Source of the DNA: Dorea sp. AM10-31
GTDB taxonomy: Bacteria > Bacillota > Clostridia > Lachnospirales > Lachnospiraceae
Length of the DNA: 64,000 bases
Reading direction: 5' to 3'
Assembly (NCBI RefSeq): GCF_003435815.1
Contig: NZ_QTUV01000006.1
Span: 113,934 to 177,933 of the forward strand
Shown: positions 54,113 through 61,574 of the stretch, piece after piece
Layout of the letters: the number at the start of each line of letters is the position of its first letter
How positions within the stretch are numbered: the first letter of the stretch is position 1
Made by a program: the position numbers and the translations under genes
Notes under the pieces: generated by a model
Databases searched by the model: none
The model's input: the letters and a program-made list of their open reading frames with translations, nothing else
Told to the model about the DNA's origin: nothing

Positions 54113-54594
54113 TATTGCATGAATTCATATGTTACATCCAGAGCAAGATCCACCCGTGTATTACAGTATTGTCATTTTGACAATTTTGTATTACTTACGA
54201 GTAGTAGACTTGATGGAGATTACGTCCCCATACCCACGTGAAAATATAATTGCTGGCAATTACATTTTAGCAGACACGCAAGCGTTTCTGAGTAAGTGTC
54301 ACAGACAACAAAATAAGGAAATTTTGATAAGGCATTCACCTGGAATAGGTGAGTGTTTTTTGTTTTCAAATATTCAATTAACCGAAAAAATTAAAAAAAT
54401 TTCATCAGGGGGCTGTAAAAATGCCTCTCAGCGTTTCGTATTAATGAAAGGGTATTTGGGCGGGAAAAATAAAAAACTTTCCTCAAGAGCCTGTATTTAT
54501 GCCCTTCATCTTTTGAATATATGTAAGGACATTTTTGAGCCGGCATAAAAATGATTTTTACAATAATTAGAAACAGAAATGAGGCGAGAAAAGA
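54113..54594 (+). other. Non-coding stretch before the Rep-like fragment
   Basis: About 480 bases with no convincing gene. A hairpin with T-tract at 54333-54363 (CATTCACCT/AGGTGAGTG), a perfect AATTGC-TG-GCAATT palindrome near 54248-54261, and AGCGTTTCGT at 54430-54439, a motif also found at 39554 in the other ICE remnant. It may hold the remains of an ICE replication or transfer origin. Confidence 0.4.
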
Positions 54595-54939
54595 ATGAAA
54601 TATGAATACATGAAGGAGTCAGAGCAGATGCTTCAGTACTTCCAGTTTCCGAAGTTTTTGCTCAAACTGCGCATTTCCCAAACTGCAAAATTTCTTTATA
54701 TGATATTGTATGACCGGGCACGGATATCGAGAAAGAATAGCTGGATAGACAAGTATGGAAATGTTTATCTGATATTTCCAATAGAAGAATTGTCTGTTCA
54801 AATCGATAAATGCAAATCTTCTGTAAAAACAGCGTTGAAGGAATTAGATGATGCGGCACCTAGTAAAGTAACTGAGAAATATAAAAGTAATAAATATCAT
54901 GAAGTAAATTATTGCTATGGGGAAGGAGAGAGTTTGTGA
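54595..54939 (+). pseudogene. RepA_N-like replication initiator, N-terminal part only
   Basis: 114 residues. FQFPKFLLKLRISQTAKFLY, MILYDRARISRKNSWIDKYG and VYLIFPIEELSVQIDKCKSS match the RepA_N domain (wHTH) of initiators in conjugative elements. The normal protein continues for well over 100 residues; here it shifts after KELDD to an unrelated tail and stops. Most likely an internal deletion fused the domain to the downstream spacer. Whether the truncated product is made is uncertain; its stop overlaps the DnaC-like start. Confidence 0.7.
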
Positions 54940-55754
54940 TGAGAGAAGAAGATACCGTATGTGTAGGCAGTGATGGTTTGCAATATTGCAAAGTCTGTGG
55001 GGAAGCGAAAGAAGCATTTTTTCCTAAGGGTGACTTTATGGGGATGAAGAAACATTCCAGGCGATGTGCTTGTGACAGAAAAGCGTATGAAGAAGAACAA
55101 AAATATTTTAAAGACAAAGAGCACCGGGAATTAGTCAGCAGAAATACGAGCATCTGTTTTGACAAGAGCAGAATGGAGGAGTGGACATTTGAGAATGTAG
55201 ATATGTCAGATGCGGTAATGCATAAGGCAAAAAAATATGTTGATAACTGGGAGAAAATGAAAAGAAACCATATAGGTTGTTTGTTCTGGGGACCGGTTGG
55301 GACTGGGAAAAGTTATGTTGCCGGGTGTATTGCCAATGAACTTCTTAAGCGGGAAGTAACGGTAAAGATGACAAACTTCAATACCATTATTGATGATATA
55401 TTTCCGCTGGCAGACAAAACGGAATATATCAATGCTTTGGCTTCTTATCAGCTTTTGATTATTGATGATCTTGGAGTGGAACGAAATTCGGAGTATGTGT
55501 TAGGAATTATTTTTAGCGTCATAGACCGCAGGATCCGTTCAGGACGGCCTTTGATCATCACAACTAATCTTCCACTGAAAGAAATAAAAAGCGAGACCAT
55601 GTTGGATAAAAGGCGTATCTATGACCGTATTTTGGAAATGTGTACACCAATGTATGTTGGAGGCACAAGCAAACGAGAAGCGATTGCAAGTATGAAAATG
55701 GAGAAAGCGAAAACCTTGTTGAATACCAATAGAGGGGAGGAGAAATGCGAATGA
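54939..55754 (+). CDS. DnaC/IstB-like helicase loader ATPase
   Basis: A 271-residue AAA+ ATPase. An N-terminal zinc-finger-like part has CKVCGEAKEAFF and CACD; Walker A FWGPVGTGKSYVAGCI (about 118-130); Walker B LLIIDDLGVERNSEY (about 180); sensor-type ITTNLPLKEI (about 215). Such loaders accompany RepA_N initiators in Tn916-like ICEs and bring the host helicase to the element. ATG at 54939 overlaps the preceding stop. Confidence 0.9.
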   Translation: MREEDTVCVGSDGLQYCKVCGEAKEAFFPKGDFMGMKKHSRRCACDRKAYEEEQKYFKDKEHRELVSRNTSICFDKSRMEEWTFENVDMSDAVMHKAKKYVDNWEKMKRNHIGCLFWGPVGTGKSYVAGCIANELLKREVTVKMTNFNTIIDDIFPLADKTEYINALASYQLLIIDDLGVERNSEYVLGIIFSVIDRRIRSGRPLIITTNLPLKEIKSETMLDKRRIYDRILEMCTPMYVGGTSKREAIASMKMEKAKTLLNTNRGEEKCE

Positions 55755-55960
55755 ATCATACAGAAAAAACAATACCTGTTTGGAAGAAATATTCTTTAAA
55801 TGTTTCCGAAGCGGCTGAATATTACGGAATTGGAGAAAAGAGATTGAGACAGATCGCAGGTGAAAATGAAGGAGCAGATTTTATTTTGGAAGTAGGTTCT
55901 CATATTCGATTCAAAAGGAAATTGTTTGAAGATTATCTGAATACAGCCAGTACAGTTTAA
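55751..55960 (+). CDS. xis: Tn916-type excisionase
   Basis: A 69-residue basic protein with a winged-helix excisionase pattern: PVWKKYSLNVSEAAEYYGIG, EKRLRQIAGE and HIRFKRKLFEDYLNT. It normally bends att DNA and directs the integrase to excision. ATG at 55751 is 8 bases after GGAGGAG; the ATG at 55745 is too close. Overlaps the dnaC-like gene end by four bases. Confidence 0.9.
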   Translation: MNHTEKTIPVWKKYSLNVSEAAEYYGIGEKRLRQIAGENEGADFILEVGSHIRFKRKLFEDYLNTASTV

Positions 55961-56029
55961 GTGACAGAATAGAAGAAATAGTAATGAAAATAATGTTCAT
56001 TTTATCTTAGCGAAGGGAAGGTCTTGTGG

Positions 56030-56035
56030 TATAAT
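56030..56035 (+). promoter_or_regulatory. Extended -10 promoter of the lost integrase gene
   Basis: TGGTATAAT (TGnTATAAT) at 56027-56035, with AAGGAGAC and ATG at 56096 downstream; the promoter looks intact although the gene behind it is not. Confidence 0.65.
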
Positions 56036-56095
56036 GAATAAACCGAGACGGTCTTCCAAGTTAAATGAACATTTGATGAAGGAGACTAAAATATT

Positions 56096-56233
56096 ATGAG
56101 TGAAAAACGGAGAGATCATAGAGGACGTATATCTCCACAATGGAGAAATTTTTAAATTGAAAATAGCAAGGTGTAAAATAGAAAAATATACACCTTATTT
56201 TACACCTTTTGCGGACGATATTATGCGAAAATA
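56096..56233 (+). pseudogene. int: Tn916-type integrase, N-terminal remnant
   Basis: ATG at 56096 begins MSEKRRDHRGRI, the usual N-terminus of Tn916-family integrases, with promoter and ribosome site intact. One extra base at about 56129-56131 shifts the frame to an early TAA at 56153-56155; correcting it gives RILHNGEIFKLKIA and then unrelated residues to a stop at 56233. More than 90 percent of the gene is missing. It lies directly before att copy B. Confidence 0.75.
56170..56206 (+). other. Inverted and direct repeats near att copy B (integrase arm-site candidate)
   Basis: GGTGTAAAATA (56170-56180) and TATTTTACACC (56196-56206) are a perfect 11-bp inverted repeat. TACACCTT occurs twice in direct order (56190, 56201). 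A similar TACACCTTATTTATACC block lies at 46008, about 65 bases inside att copy A. Paired blocks inside both ends of an element are typical of integrase arm sites. Confidence 0.6.
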
Positions 56234-56312
56234 AACCAGGTTATGCCAGAAAAGAAAAATTCACAAAGGCTTACAAAGCCCGAAAAACTAAGAAATGCGA
56301 GGTTATGCAACT

Positions 56313-56343
56313 ATGATAAAAGTACTTTTTATCTGCCACGGCA
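56313..56343 (+). repeat. att copy B: second copy of the phosphatase gene 5' end
   Basis: ATGATAAAAG...TGCCACGGCA, 31 bases, encodes MIKVLFICHG like the start of the phosphatase at 58868. It continues in frame only into unrelated residues. It marks the junction between two tandem insertions. Confidence 0.85.
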
Positions 56344-56415
56344 GGAGTTTTTCTTTTGCCCAAATCTCCTTATTTTATGCAGATTTCCTTACAATAGGAG
56401 AGTGTATTACAACGA

Positions 56416-56450
56416 TTTTACAACTTTTGAAAAATGTTCCGATATGACGA
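56416..56450 (+). repeat. 35-nt direct repeat, copy 1
   Basis: TTTTACAACTTTT...TTCCGATATGACGA lies 18 bases before the DUF2971 gene. Matches copy 2 (57936-57970) at 30 of 35 positions. Confidence 0.8.
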
Positions 56451-56468
56451 AAAAGGAGATAGTAGAGA

Positions 56469-57305
56469 ATGAAATATTTATACCATTATACAAGTTTAGA
56501 AACATTAGCTTTGATTTTGAGAAATAAAACAATTTGCTTTAATAACTTGTTGTACGTTGATGACCTTGATGAAGCAGAAACAGAAGATATGGGGAAGTTT
56601 GGAAAATTTGTCTATGTGAGTTGCTGGACTGAAGATTCAGAGGAATCTATACCTTTGTGGAATTTATATACACCGAATATGCATGGCGTTAGAATACGAA
56701 TGCCTGAATTTCCGTTTAAAAAATATAGATTTAAAAAAGGAGAATATTTTTTATCTGAAGATGTAGATACATATATAAATTTGAAGAAAATATACGAAGA
56801 AAACAAGGCTAGTATTGTTTCTACAGAACCACATTTAGAAAAGATTGAATATACAGATTCTCAAGATAAGTTATTTCCCAAAATTAGAACAGAATCTTGT
56901 GAAGATGCAGTTAAAAAGTTTTTGGAAGCCAAAACAATGTCTGATATTACCCAGGGTAATATATCTATTTCCTATTCATTAAAAGATATAGGACGATTTA
57001 AAAGAACAAATTGGGCTTTTCAGAAAGAGTGGAGATATATAATTTCACTTTCTCCTATGGGATTAAAAGAGGCTTATCCGGCTAGTTTTGAAAAACATCA
57101 AGAACAAATTAGAAGAATTGAGGACACATTATCAAAGCCACCATATAATCAATTGTTTTTAGAAATAGATGATAAAGTGCTAGAAGAAATAGAAATTGTA
57201 TTTGGACCTAAAATGAGTGAAGCGGAAAAAATATTAGCTATTGCGTTGATTAAAGAATATTGTCCACAAGCCGTATATACAGAAAGTGTTCTGAAAATAA
57301 GATAA
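56469..57305 (+). CDS. DUF2971-domain protein
   Basis: A 278-residue cytoplasmic protein. MKYLYHYTSLETLALILRN, then CFNNLLYVDDLDEAE, VYVSCWTEDSEESIPLW and the later WAFQKEWRYIIS are the DUF2971 pattern. The domain has an ADP-ribosyltransferase-like HYTS...W arrangement in its N-terminus and is common in accessory and defence islands, but its activity is not established. AAAGGAGAT lies before ATG 56469. Confidence 0.85.
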   Translation: MKYLYHYTSLETLALILRNKTICFNNLLYVDDLDEAETEDMGKFGKFVYVSCWTEDSEESIPLWNLYTPNMHGVRIRMPEFPFKKYRFKKGEYFLSEDVDTYINLKKIYEENKASIVSTEPHLEKIEYTDSQDKLFPKIRTESCEDAVKKFLEAKTMSDITQGNISISYSLKDIGRFKRTNWAFQKEWRYIISLSPMGLKEAYPASFEKHQEQIRRIEDTLSKPPYNQLFLEIDDKVLEEIEIVFGPKMSEAEKILAIALIKEYCPQAVYTESVLKIR

Positions 57306-57368
57306 AATGTATTATAGATTGAGTTTTTTACTAACCTAAAATTCATACTGCTGGAGGAGTAAAAAATA

Positions 57369-57887
57369 ATGAATTGGGAAGCAATTAGTGCCATAGGGCA
57401 AATTTTAGGAATATTAATTACATTTATGGTAGGGTGTATTGCAATGTTACCATATATGAGAAAATTCAATATTTATTTTTCTTTTATGTATAACGTGGAT
57501 AAAAAACCTACATTTGTTGTAACGAACAATAGTCAAAAAGGACAGTTTATAAATCGTATAATTTTGTATAGTGGAAAATGGAGTAGAAAATCATTTTGTG
57601 TTATAGAAATGTTAGACATTCAAGATGATTTGCTAGCAGATAATATTGAATTTTTTGTTGCTCCGAATTCTTATTGTAAAATTAGTGCTAATGCCACTAG
57701 AATGGTAAAATATATTACTCATTGTGATGTATATTTTTCAAAGCGTAAGAAAGTCTATATTACATTAGATTTTGGAGATAAACTTTCTAAAAGATATTGT
57801 ACGCAGATAAGAACTTATGAGTTTTTACAAATGCTAATTAGTGAAACAGAAGCATATCAAGACTTGAATATTGATACGCTGTTTTAG
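57369..57887 (+). CDS. Unrecognised membrane-anchored protein
   Basis: A 172-residue protein with one membrane helix (about 8-30, ISAIGQILGILITFMVGCIA) and a beta-rich soluble remainder (NIYFSFMYNVDKKPTFVVTN; ITLDFGDKLSKRYC). I do not recognise a family. It follows the DUF2971 gene by 63 bases in the same cassette, and ends just before the next repeat copy, so the two genes may act together. GGAGGAG precedes ATG 57369. Confidence 0.6.
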   Translation: MNWEAISAIGQILGILITFMVGCIAMLPYMRKFNIYFSFMYNVDKKPTFVVTNNSQKGQFINRIILYSGKWSRKSFCVIEMLDIQDDLLADNIEFFVAPNSYCKISANATRMVKYITHCDVYFSKRKKVYITLDFGDKLSKRYCTQIRTYEFLQMLISETEAYQDLNIDTLF

Positions 57888-57935
57888 GAATAAAGTGAAC
57901 AAGCATGTAATCGGTTAGTTGTAAAATAGGGAGAG

Positions 57936-57970
57936 TTTTACAACTTTTAAAAGATATTTCGATATGAAGA
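57936..57970 (+). repeat. 35-nt direct repeat, copy 2, with adjoining inverted repeat
   Basis: TTTTACAACTTTT...TTTCGATATGAAGA. Just before it GTTGTAAAA (57919-57927) forms a 9-bp inverted repeat with TTTTACAAC. Lies 22 bases before the Mrr-like gene. Confidence 0.8.
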
Positions 57971-57992
57971 TATAATACGAGGAAAAAACAGT

Positions 57993-58736
57993 ATGAAGGC
58001 AGGAAAAGAATTGGAAAATTATGTACAATTTGTATATCAAAAATTGTTGGATTTTATGGATGAAGGTGCAATGGTATCATCTAATGTATCAGTAATAGGA
58101 AAATCGGGAGTTAAGCATGAGTTTGATGTATACTATGAATTTCAGCATTTGAATATGAGACATCGTATTGCTATAGAATGCAAAGATTGGAATACTCCTG
58201 TAAGTAAAGGTGAGGTGGGAGAGTTTTTGTCAAAATTAAATGATTTGAATAATATTTCGGGGATGATGGTGGCTAAATCAGGTTATCAAGAAGGCGCAAA
58301 ACAATTTGCAGAATCCAATGGCATTCATTTAATGGAAACAAAAGACTTACCTTCTTTAGGAGAAATAGTTGCTGGTGTAATTAAAGAGGCATTTCTTCCA
58401 GATGAAGCCACTCAAGGGGCTCCTTTCTGGACATTAATGGAAATACAATCAGGTGAAATAACAGGAACCTATTTTTCTTTGCCAGAAGGAAAGCCGATAG
58501 TACCATTCTTCTATTCTAAAGTAATTGCAGAAAAAATGAGGGAAAAATTACTAGATGCAGAAAATTGGGTGGTTAGAGGGGTATCTCAGTATCAATTAAA
58601 AGGATTTGTAGCTCAAATGGAAGTTTTGGGTGTTGAAGCAGCGGTGTTTTATGTGCCATATTGGAAAGAAGGAGAAACAGATGTGCCAATGGTTATCATA
58701 CCGAAAGAAAAATTAAAAGAAGAGTATATATATTAA
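57993..58736 (+). CDS. Mrr-like restriction endonuclease-fold protein
   Basis: A 247-residue protein. N-terminal Mrr-like PD-(D/E)XK core: HEFDVYYEF (Asp45), IAIECKDWNTPVSKGEVGEF (Glu62-Cys-Lys64) and GMMVAKSGYQEGAKQFAESN, the Gln/Glu-rich helix of Mrr-like enzymes. The C-terminal 120 residues are unassigned. No methylase partner is adjacent, so it may be a type IV restriction or other nucleic-acid-targeting defence protein. GAGG precedes ATG 57993. Confidence 0.8.
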   Translation: MKAGKELENYVQFVYQKLLDFMDEGAMVSSNVSVIGKSGVKHEFDVYYEFQHLNMRHRIAIECKDWNTPVSKGEVGEFLSKLNDLNNISGMMVAKSGYQEGAKQFAESNGIHLMETKDLPSLGEIVAGVIKEAFLPDEATQGAPFWTLMEIQSGEITGTYFSLPEGKPIVPFFYSKVIAEKMREKLLDAENWVVRGVSQYQLKGFVAQMEVLGVEAAVFYVPYWKEGETDVPMVIIPKEKLKEEYIY

Positions 58737-58742
58737 TACCTA

Positions 58743-58756
58743 TTTTACAACTTTTG
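58743..58756 (+). repeat. Partial copy 3 of the 35-nt repeat
   Basis: TTTTACAACTTTTG, then it diverges. It lies just after the Mrr-like stop and 112 bases before the intact phosphatase gene, so the repeat brackets the Mrr cassette. Confidence 0.6.
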
Positions 58757-58867
58757 ATAGCCAAAATATGAGGGTTTATAAGAAGATACAGAAACTATAA
58801 GAAAAATGAAAATTGTAAAGAACTTTCAAATACAAGGAAATGTGACGATTTAAGGAGATATAAGAAC

Positions 58868-59326
58868 ATGATAAAAATACTATTTGTTTGCCACGGCAAT
58901 ATCTGCCGTTCAACCATGGCAGAATACGTTATGAAATATTTAGTAGAGCAGGCAGAGCTTTCTGCCGACTTCTACATTGATTCTGCGGCGACCAGCCGGG
59001 AGGAGATTGGTAATGGTGTACACTGTGGTACAAGAAAGAAATTAAAAGAAGTTGGCATCCCTTGCGGGGATCACCGTGCACGCCAGATGACAAGAAGAGA
59101 TTACGATGAATTTGATTATCTGATAGGAATGGAAAGCTGGAATATCCGCAACATGTTACGAATTGTCGGAGATGATCCGGAACAGAAAATTTATAAATTA
59201 CTGGATTTTACAGACCGGAAGGGTGAGGATATTGCCGATCCATGGTACACAGGAAATTTTGATGCGACTTATCGTGATGTGAGAGAAGGATGCGAAGCTC
59301 TTCTTGCAAGGCTTGTGAATCGATAA
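58868..59326 (+). CDS. Low-molecular-weight protein tyrosine phosphatase (integration target)
   Basis: A 152-residue phosphatase. P-loop VCHGNICRS (Cys8, Arg14) and the general acid in ADPWYTGNFD. It removes phosphate from tyrosine-phosphorylated proteins in the cytoplasm. ATG at 58868 follows AAGGAGATA. Its first 31 bases are duplicated at 45913 and 56313, so elements enter inside codons 1-11 and supply a replacement 5' end each time. The gene itself is intact. Confidence 0.95.
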   Translation: MIKILFVCHGNICRSTMAEYVMKYLVEQAELSADFYIDSAATSREEIGNGVHCGTRKKLKEVGIPCGDHRARQMTRRDYDEFDYLIGMESWNIRNMLRIVGDDPEQKIYKLLDFTDRKGEDIADPWYTGNFDATYRDVREGCEALLARLVNR

Positions 59327-59394
59327 GGATGCTTGAAAAAGCAGTGCTTTCGATTGGTGTGATTGACCAGGAAGGTGTATGCTTGAAAACAATA

Positions 59395-59449
59395 ATCGCA
59401 GCAGACCTTTGTGTGACGTCCTTAAGGAATGCACTGGATCTGCTGCGAT
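59395..59449 (+). terminator. Hairpin between convergent genes
   Basis: ATCGCAGCAGA pairs with TCTGCTGCGAT around a 33-base loop; lies between the phosphatase and the convergent gene ending at 59461, so it may terminate both. Confidence 0.6.
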
Positions 59450-59460
59450 AATATTACATA

Positions 59461-59805
59461 TTATTCACAATATTTAGCAAGATCTTTCTTGAATCCGGCG
59501 AGCTGTTCAGAAAGAGCGGCAGTGTTTTCATCAGAAAGAGTTTCAAGAATAGCCTGCATGTCAGATTTAATTTTTTCTGGATTATATGGAACTTCCAGAG
59601 CGAAGTCGCTATATGCGCGGATTTTCTGGAAATACATGTTTGTTTCTTTTTCTTCTTGCTGGTTCCGGCACATCTGATACATAGATACGCTATCGGTAGC
59701 ATCTAATTCCGTACATTCTTTACAAATCCATTTTCCAAGAAAATAGTATTTTCCATCGATTTCATATATAAATCCCGGTTGCTGTAAAAATTCTTCTAAT
59801 AACAT
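59461..59805 (-). CDS. Conserved-looking small protein of unknown function
   Basis: A 114-residue acidic protein on the minus strand with AGGAGG at ideal distance before its ATG. It has CKEC (about 29-32) and another Cys in MYQMCRNQQ, possibly a metal site, and a helical C-terminus. I do not recognise a family. Single gene, convergent to the phosphatase and divergent from the EamA transporter. Confidence 0.65.
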   Translation of the reverse strand: MLLEEFLQQPGFIYEIDGKYYFLGKWICKECTELDATDSVSMYQMCRNQQEEKETNMYFQKIRAYSDFALEVPYNPEKIKSDMQAILETLSDENTAALSEQLAGFKKDLAKYCE

Positions 59806-59946
59806 AATAGAACCTCCTTTTTAATTGATTATACCGTAACAAATGTAGATGGAAAATGCAACATTCTTGCGAAAAATCAATAATGTATCGCATTTATAGA
59901 TATGAGCCGATAATACATTTTTATACACTTACGCGAATAAATATGC

Positions 59947-59952
59947 TATAAT
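59947..59952 (+). promoter_or_regulatory. -10 box of the EamA/dtd transcript
   Basis: TATAAT at 59947-59952; no clear -35 at standard distance. Confidence 0.5.
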
Positions 59953-59988
59953 AAAAATTCGCAGAGATTTTTTGAGGGAGGATATAAG

Positions 59989-60885
59989 ATGAGACCGAAA
60001 AATGCATGTATGTTGTTGCTGACAGCATTTATATGGGGAACTGCATTTGTTGCACAAAGTGTGGGAATGGACTATTTGGAACCATTTACGTTTAACGGTG
60101 TAAGATGCCTGATCGGAGCAATTGCATTGCTACCGTGTATCTGGTTCTTTAATCGTGGAAAAGAAAAAGAGAATAAGATAAATGATGAAAATGCAAAAAG
60201 AGATTTAATTAAGGGCGGAATTGCCTGCGGTATTTTACTGTTTGCAGCAAGCAGTCTGCAACAAATCGGGCTGGTATATACAGCAGCTGGTAAGGCCGGA
60301 TTTATCACAGCCTTTTATATTGTACTTGTTCCGGTATTTGGCATTTTCCTTCATAAAAATATAGGATGGAAAGTATGGACAGCCGTTGCAATAGCACTGG
60401 CAGGACTTTATTTCTTGTGTATTACAGAGGCATTTACCATTGGAGTTGGAGATATTTACGTGCTTTTATGTGCATTGATCTTCTCGGTTCACATATTAGT
60501 TGTAGATCATTATGCACCAAAAGTAGATGGAGTAAAATTATCATGTATACAGTTCTTGGTCGCTGGTATTGTATCTATTCCATTTATGTTGATATTAGAA
60601 AGTCCAAAGATGGGAAATATGATGACAAGCTGGTTCCCGTTGATTTATGCCGGGGTATTTTCCTGCGGAATTGCATATACTTTGCAGATCCTTGGACAGA
60701 AGAATGTTAATCCGGCGATTGCATCGCTGATTTTAAGTTTGGAATCCTGCTTTTCTGTATTATCTGGCTGGGTAATTTTGGGAGAGCGGTTATCGGCAAG
60801 AGAGACAATAGGATGTATTATGATGTTTGCGGCAATCATTCTGGCGCAGATTCCAGACAAAAAGAGCAGTGCAGATACAAACTAA
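59989..60885 (+). CDS. EamA-family (DMT) transporter
   Basis: A 298-residue membrane protein with ten helices in two EamA repeats (about 5-145 and 155-290), including WGTAFVAQSVGMDYLEP and YTAAGKAGFITAFYIVLVPV in repeat 1 and NPAIASLILSLESCFSVL in repeat 2. The family exports or exchanges metabolites such as amino acids; substrate unknown. GGGAGG precedes ATG 59989. Length normal. Confidence 0.92.
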   Translation: MRPKNACMLLLTAFIWGTAFVAQSVGMDYLEPFTFNGVRCLIGAIALLPCIWFFNRGKEKENKINDENAKRDLIKGGIACGILLFAASSLQQIGLVYTAAGKAGFITAFYIVLVPVFGIFLHKNIGWKVWTAVAIALAGLYFLCITEAFTIGVGDIYVLLCALIFSVHILVVDHYAPKVDGVKLSCIQFLVAGIVSIPFMLILESPKMGNMMTSWFPLIYAGVFSCGIAYTLQILGQKNVNPAIASLILSLESCFSVLSGWVILGERLSARETIGCIMMFAAIILAQIPDKKSSADTN

Positions 60886-60948
60886 AAATACAGTAACTGG
60901 TGCTTTGTAAGAGTATAGAAACTATTTAACATAGAAAGGAAAGAAAAC

Positions 60949-61395
60949 ATGAGATTTGTAATTCAGAGAGTATTAGAAAGTGAAGTAAAGGTAGACGGTG
61001 AGAGTCTGGGCAAGATTGGAAAAGGGTTCATGGTACTGATCGGTGTCAGCGATTCCGATACAAAAGAAGTAGCAGATAAGATGGTGAAAAAAATGCTTGG
61101 ACTGCGCATTTTTGAGGATGAACAGGGCAAAACGAATCTTTCTCTGGAAAGCGTAGACGGAGAGCTCCTTCTGATTTCTCAGTTTACGTTATATGCAAAC
61201 TGTAAGAGAGGAAACCGTCCAAGCTTCATCGAAGCGGGTGCACCGGATATGGCATCGGATATGTATGAGTACATTGTTGAGAAATGCAAAGAACAGGTAC
61301 CGGTTGTAGAGCGCGGACAGTTTGGAGCAGATATGAAAGTAAGTCTGGTAAATGACGGACCGTTTACGATAGTTTTGGATTCAGATACACTTTAA
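60949..61395 (+). CDS. dtd: D-aminoacyl-tRNA deacylase
   Basis: A 148-residue enzyme that removes D-amino acids (and Gly from tRNA-Ala) from mischarged t[20 protein letters not shown], the catalytic-site motif LISQFTLYA (about 78-86) and the NDGPFTI motif near the C-terminus are all present; relatives usually have NDGPVT. A core gene of normal length, which supports this end of the window being chromosomal backbone. Confidence 0.95.
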   Translation: MRFVIQRVLESEVKVDGESLGKIGKGFMVLIGVSDSDTKEVADKMVKKMLGLRIFEDEQGKTNLSLESVDGELLLISQFTLYANCKRGNRPSFIEAGAPDMASDMYEYIVEKCKEQVPVVERGQFGADMKVSLVNDGPFTIVLDSDTL

Positions 61396-61434
61396 GATTC
61401 AGGCAAATATAAAAAATAAAGATATCATTAATGG

Positions 61435-61478
61435 AAAATGAGCGTCTGCAAATGTATAATACTGCAGGCGCTCATTTT
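61435..61478 (+). terminator. Strong Rho-independent terminator after dtd
   Basis: AAAATGAGCGTCTGCA pairs with TGCAGGCGCTCATTTT (one G-U); A-run and T-run on either side make it bidirectional, so it may also end sulP transcripts. Confidence 0.92.
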
Positions 61479-61574
61479 GACTGCCATAGTATATGGAAAA
61501 AGCTGCCAGTGGCGGGCTCTGCGGGTAACTATGAGAGTAAAAGTTTATTGTATTCTGGGCTTTTGCTGCCGAAT

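Noticed and set aside
54129..54548. Open frame of 139 codons
   Set aside because: It runs through a terminator-like hairpin (54333-54363), has no ribosome site and resembles no family; more likely degraded ICE leader DNA.
56243..56527. Open frame of 94 codons
   Set aside because: It crosses att copy B and the 35-nt repeat and overlaps the DUF2971 start; composition and position show it is chance coding.
45750..59400. tRNA gene as integration target
   Set aside because: No cloverleaf sequence was found near any junction; the shared sequence is the phosphatase coding start.
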